This document shows positions 61,772-64,000 of a DNA stretch of 64,000 bases, piece after piece; the stretch's first letter is position 1, and each line of letters starts with the position of its first letter. Source of the stretch: Tianweitania sp. UT-5YL-CI-8 (GTDB lineage: Bacteria; Pseudomonadota; Alphaproteobacteria; Rhizobiales; Rhizobiaceae). The stretch is taken from NCBI RefSeq assembly GCF_030010215.1, contig NZ_JASCRR010000008.1:1-64000 (forward strand), given 5' to 3'. The position numbers were made by a program, and so were the translations under genes. The notes under the pieces are model-generated. The model was given only the letters and a program-made list of their open reading frames with translations. It did not search any database and was not told the DNA's origin.

Positions 61772-63079
61772 ATGATCCCTCGCTATTCCCGGCCCGAGAT
61801 GGTCGCCATCTGGTCGCCCGAGACACGCTTCCGCATCTGGTTCGAGATCGAGGCCTATGCCTGCGACGCGCTGGCCGAGATCGGCGTGATCCCGAAGGAA
61901 GCGGCAAAGACCATCTGGGATAAGGGATCGGCCGCGGAGTTCGACGTCGACAAAATCGACGAGATCGAGCGTGTCACCAAGCATGACGTCATCGCATTCC
62001 TGACGCATCTGGCCGAGTTCGTCGGTCCCGACTCGCGTTTCATCCACCAGGGCATGACGTCGTCCGACGTGCTCGACACCTGCTTCAGCGTGCAGCTGAC
62101 CCGCGCCGCCGACCTATTGCTGGCCGATCTAGACGCGCTGCTGGCAGCCCTCAAGCGCCGTGCCTTCGAACACAAGGATACCGTCACCATCGGCCGCAGC
62201 CATGGCATCCACGCCGAGCCGACGACCTTCGGCGTCAAGCTGGCGCAGGCCTATGCCGAATTCTCGCGCTGCCGCGAACGTCTCGTCCATGCCCGCGAAG
62301 ACATCGCCACCTGCGCGATCTCGGGCGCGGTCGGCACCTTCGCGAATATCGACCCGCGCGTGGAAGAGCATGTCGCCGCCAAGCTCGGCCTGAAGCCAGA
62401 GCCTGTATCCACACAGGTCATCCCGCGAGACCGCCATGCCATGTTCTTCGCCACGCTGGGCGTCATCGCCTCGTCTGTCGAGCGGCTGTCGGTGGAAATC
62501 CGCCATCTGCAGCGCACCGAGGTGCTGGAAGCGGAAGAGTATTTCTCGCCAGGCCAGAAGGGTTCGTCGGCCATGCCGCACAAGCGCAACCCGGTGCTGA
62601 CCGAAAACCTGACGGGCCTCGCCCGCATGGTGCGCTCCTACGCTATGCCGGCTATGGAGAATGTGGCGCTGTGGCACGAGCGCGATATCTCGCATTCCTC
62701 GGTCGAGCGCATGATCGGCCCGGACGCGACCGTTACACTCGACTTCGCGTTGGCGCGACTGACCGGCGTGATCGACAAGCTTTTGGTCTATCCCAAGAAC
62801 ATGGACAAGAACCTCAACAAATTCCGCGGGCTGGTGCATTCGCAGCGCGTGCTGCTTGCCTTAACACAGGCCGGTGTGAGCCGCGAGGATGCCTACCGGC
62901 TGGTGCAGCGCAACGCCATGCGCGTCTGGGAACAGGGCGCCGACTTCCTGGAAGAGCTTCTGGGTGACAAGGAAGTGACCGATGCCCTGCCGGAAGCCGA
63001 AATCCGCGAGAAATTCGACATCGGCTACCACACCAAGCATGTCGATACGATCTTCCAGCGGGTGTTCGGCGAAGCCTGA
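61772..63079 (+). CDS. purB: Adenylosuccinate lyase
   Basis: A 435-residue enzyme that acts twice in purine synthesis (splits SAICAR and adenylosuccinate). Motifs are [24 protein letters not shown] (141-150) with catalytic His, and the fumarase signature [11 protein letters not shown] (264-274). ATG 61772 gives the family start [10 protein letters not shown]; the open frame upstream is not conserved-looking. Length fits the short bacterial form. Confidence 0.96.
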   Translation: MIPRYSRPEMVAIWSPETRFRIWFEIEAYACDALAEIGVIPKEAAKTIWDKGSAAEFDVDKIDEIERVTKHDVIAFLTHLAEFVGPDSRFIHQGMTSSDVLDTCFSVQLTRAADLLLADLDALLAALKRRAFEHKDTVTIGRSHGIHAEPTTFGVKLAQAYAEFSRCRERLVHAREDIATCAISGAVGTFANIDPRVEEHVAAKLGLKPEPVSTQVIPRDRHAMFFATLGVIASSVERLSVEIRHLQRTEVLEAEEYFSPGQKGSSAMPHKRNPVLTENLTGLARMVRSYAMPAMENVALWHERDISHSSVERMIGPDATVTLDFALARLTGVIDKLLVYPKNMDKNLNKFRGLVHSQRVLLALTQAGVSREDAYRLVQRNAMRVWEQGADFLEELLGDKEVTDALPEAEIREKFDIGYHTKHVDTIFQRVFGEA

Positions 63080-63105
63080 ATCATCACAGATCGGTTGAAT
63101 GATAA

Positions 63106-63142
63106 ACGCCCTCGCCGGAAATTCCGAGCGAGGCGTCTTTGT
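63106..63142 (+). terminator. Probable terminator after purB
   Basis: ACGC-c-CTCGC-CGGAA pairs with TTCCG-a-GCGAG-GCGT (one bulge on each side), followed by CTTTGTTT. It lies 27 bases after the purB stop and faces the converging gene at 63157. Confidence 0.6.
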
Positions 63143-63156
63143 TTGGGAGGCGCTAC

Positions 63157-63972
63157 TCAGCCCGGCAGACCGGGCACCGTATGGATCACCGTGCCCCATG
63201 GATCTTCCTTGACGACCTCGGCGGAGATTTCGGAAGACCGCATTTCGACCCAGCTCAAACCCGTGAGCCCGGACTTACGCCGGCCTGCGCCAGCACTTTG
63301 CCAGGTGTTGGCGCCGATATGGTGATGGTAGCCGCCTGATGACAGGAAGACGGCTGCCGAACCATAGTGGGCTACGGCATCGAAGCCGAATTCGCGCTTC
63401 CAGAACTCTTCCGCATCCACGGGGTTGCCGACGCGAAGATGTACGTGGCCGACAACGCCATTTTCCGGAACGCCCTGCCAGCCGGCGTCGCCTTGCGGCA
63501 CCTCCGCGAGCACGGAAGCAATATCAAGCCGCTCTGTCGACATGCCCACCTCGCCTTCGCTCCAGCTCCATGTATCGGCGGGACGGTCTGCGTAGATTTC
63601 AATGCCGTTGCCTTCAGGATCGGTCAGATACAGTGCTTCGGAGACACGATGGTCCGACGCACCGCCAATCTGGATCTTGCTGTCGATGGCATGCTTTATC
63701 CAGCGGCCGAGATCAGCGCGCGAAGGCAACAGAAACGCCGTGTGAAACAGCCCCGCGGCACGCGGATCATCCGGCAGCGCGTTTTTATCCGACTGGATAT
63801 CGAGCAGCGGCCGGTTCGGCGACCCCAGCGTGATGACCGAGCCGTCTCGCGACAGTTCCTGGAGACCGACCACCGTGCGGTAATATGTGGCGAGGGCTTC
63901 CGCATCGCGTGCGGTCAGGCCAACGCGCGATACGCTGGTCGGCGTCGCTGCAGAGAAAGGTAGGGTGCTCAT
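63157..63972 (-). CDS. VOC-superfamily dioxygenase-like protein (CatE-like)
   Basis: A 271-residue protein with two VOC (glyoxalase/extradiol) modules: TSVSRVGLTARDAEALATYY at the start, GLFHTAFLLPSR and LYLTDPEGNGIEIYADRP in the first half, and GVVGHVHLRVGNPVDAEEF with YHHHIGANTW in the second. The two His and a Glu for metal binding are present in the second module. CatE-type enzymes are often called catechol-2,3-dioxygenases; the real substrate is unknown. ATG 63972 has GGAG 6 bases upstream. The window ends 28 bases beyond its start. Confidence 0.85.
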   Translation of the reverse strand: MSTLPFSAATPTSVSRVGLTARDAEALATYYRTVVGLQELSRDGSVITLGSPNRPLLDIQSDKNALPDDPRAAGLFHTAFLLPSRADLGRWIKHAIDSKIQIGGASDHRVSEALYLTDPEGNGIEIYADRPADTWSWSEGEVGMSTERLDIASVLAEVPQGDAGWQGVPENGVVGHVHLRVGNPVDAEEFWKREFGFDAVAHYGSAAVFLSSGGYHHHIGANTWQSAGAGRRKSGLTGLSWVEMRSSEISAEVVKEDPWGTVIHTVPGLPG

Positions 63973-64000
63973 GCTCGGCTCCGTGGCTCGATAACGCCTG

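Overview
The window is a chromosomal segment of an alphaproteobacterium of the order Hyphomicrobiales (Rhizobiales), most likely near Mesorhizobium and other Phyllobacteriaceae. The evidence is high-GC coding sequence throughout, typical alphaproteobacterial blocks (plsX-fabH-ihfA-merR; ribH-nusB; aat with DUF2155 and NDUFA12; accB-accC after aroQ), a rhizobial-type cellulose operon with bcsN, and two kinds of short inverted repeats common in rhizobial intergenic DNA. The assignment rests on gene content and order recognised by eye, not on a database search.

Layout. 1-0.4 kb: what looks like the outer end of an IS21-like element, a perfect hairpin and a possible 52-codon gene. 0.4-8.2 kb: a surface-polysaccharide locus with mannose-1-phosphate guanylyltransferase, two glycosyltransferases, a Tat-exported glycoside-hydrolase-like protein, a VirK/DUF535 protein, a methyltransferase and a small membrane protein. 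8.2-9.7 kb: a small scar of mobile or defence DNA (a Fic C-terminus, an AlpA-like HTH gene cut by a stop, an intact orphan antitoxin-like gene, an AbiEi N-terminus). 9.9-10.6 kb: a DUF883-type protein and tRNA-Pro(GGG). 10.8-15.8 kb: conserved lipid and housekeeping block (merR, ihfA, fabH, plsX, YceD-like, cytochrome bc1 chaperone, BamE). 15.9-21 kb: proton pyrophosphatase, DUF2165, and ribH-nusB-MFS.

21.2-33.6 kb is the most distinctive part: a large autotransporter with a regular 19/21-residue repeat, followed by a cellulose operon (bcsN, bcsA with PilZ, bcsB, bcsZ, TPR protein) whose last four genes overlap. No BcsC-type beta-barrel is encoded here. 33.6-46.6 kb is mostly housekeeping: aminotransferase, M48 protease, DsbA-like protein, aroQ-accB-accC, aat, complex I subunit NDUFA12, panB-panC, gatB and a CBS protein. 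46.8-53 kb holds a diguanylate cyclase, a GH25 lysozyme-like lipoprotein, an aldo/keto reductase and small conserved genes.

53-58.7 kb is a leftward set of molybdenum-hydroxylase maturation genes (MoeA/MobA-like fusion, two separate XdhC halves, CoxE-like VWA, CoxD-like AAA, flavin reductase) without the enzyme itself. 58.8-64 kb holds an orphan ABC binding protein overlapping an Ntn-type P1 peptidase, DUF2259, purB and a VOC-family dioxygenase-like protein.

No CRISPR array, prophage or rRNA operon was seen. The best candidates for new biology are the autotransporter repeat beside the cellulose genes, the binding-protein/P1-peptidase pair, the maturation set without its enzyme, and three palindromic or repeated regulatory motifs at gatB, at 58.75 kb, and at panB/DUF1127.
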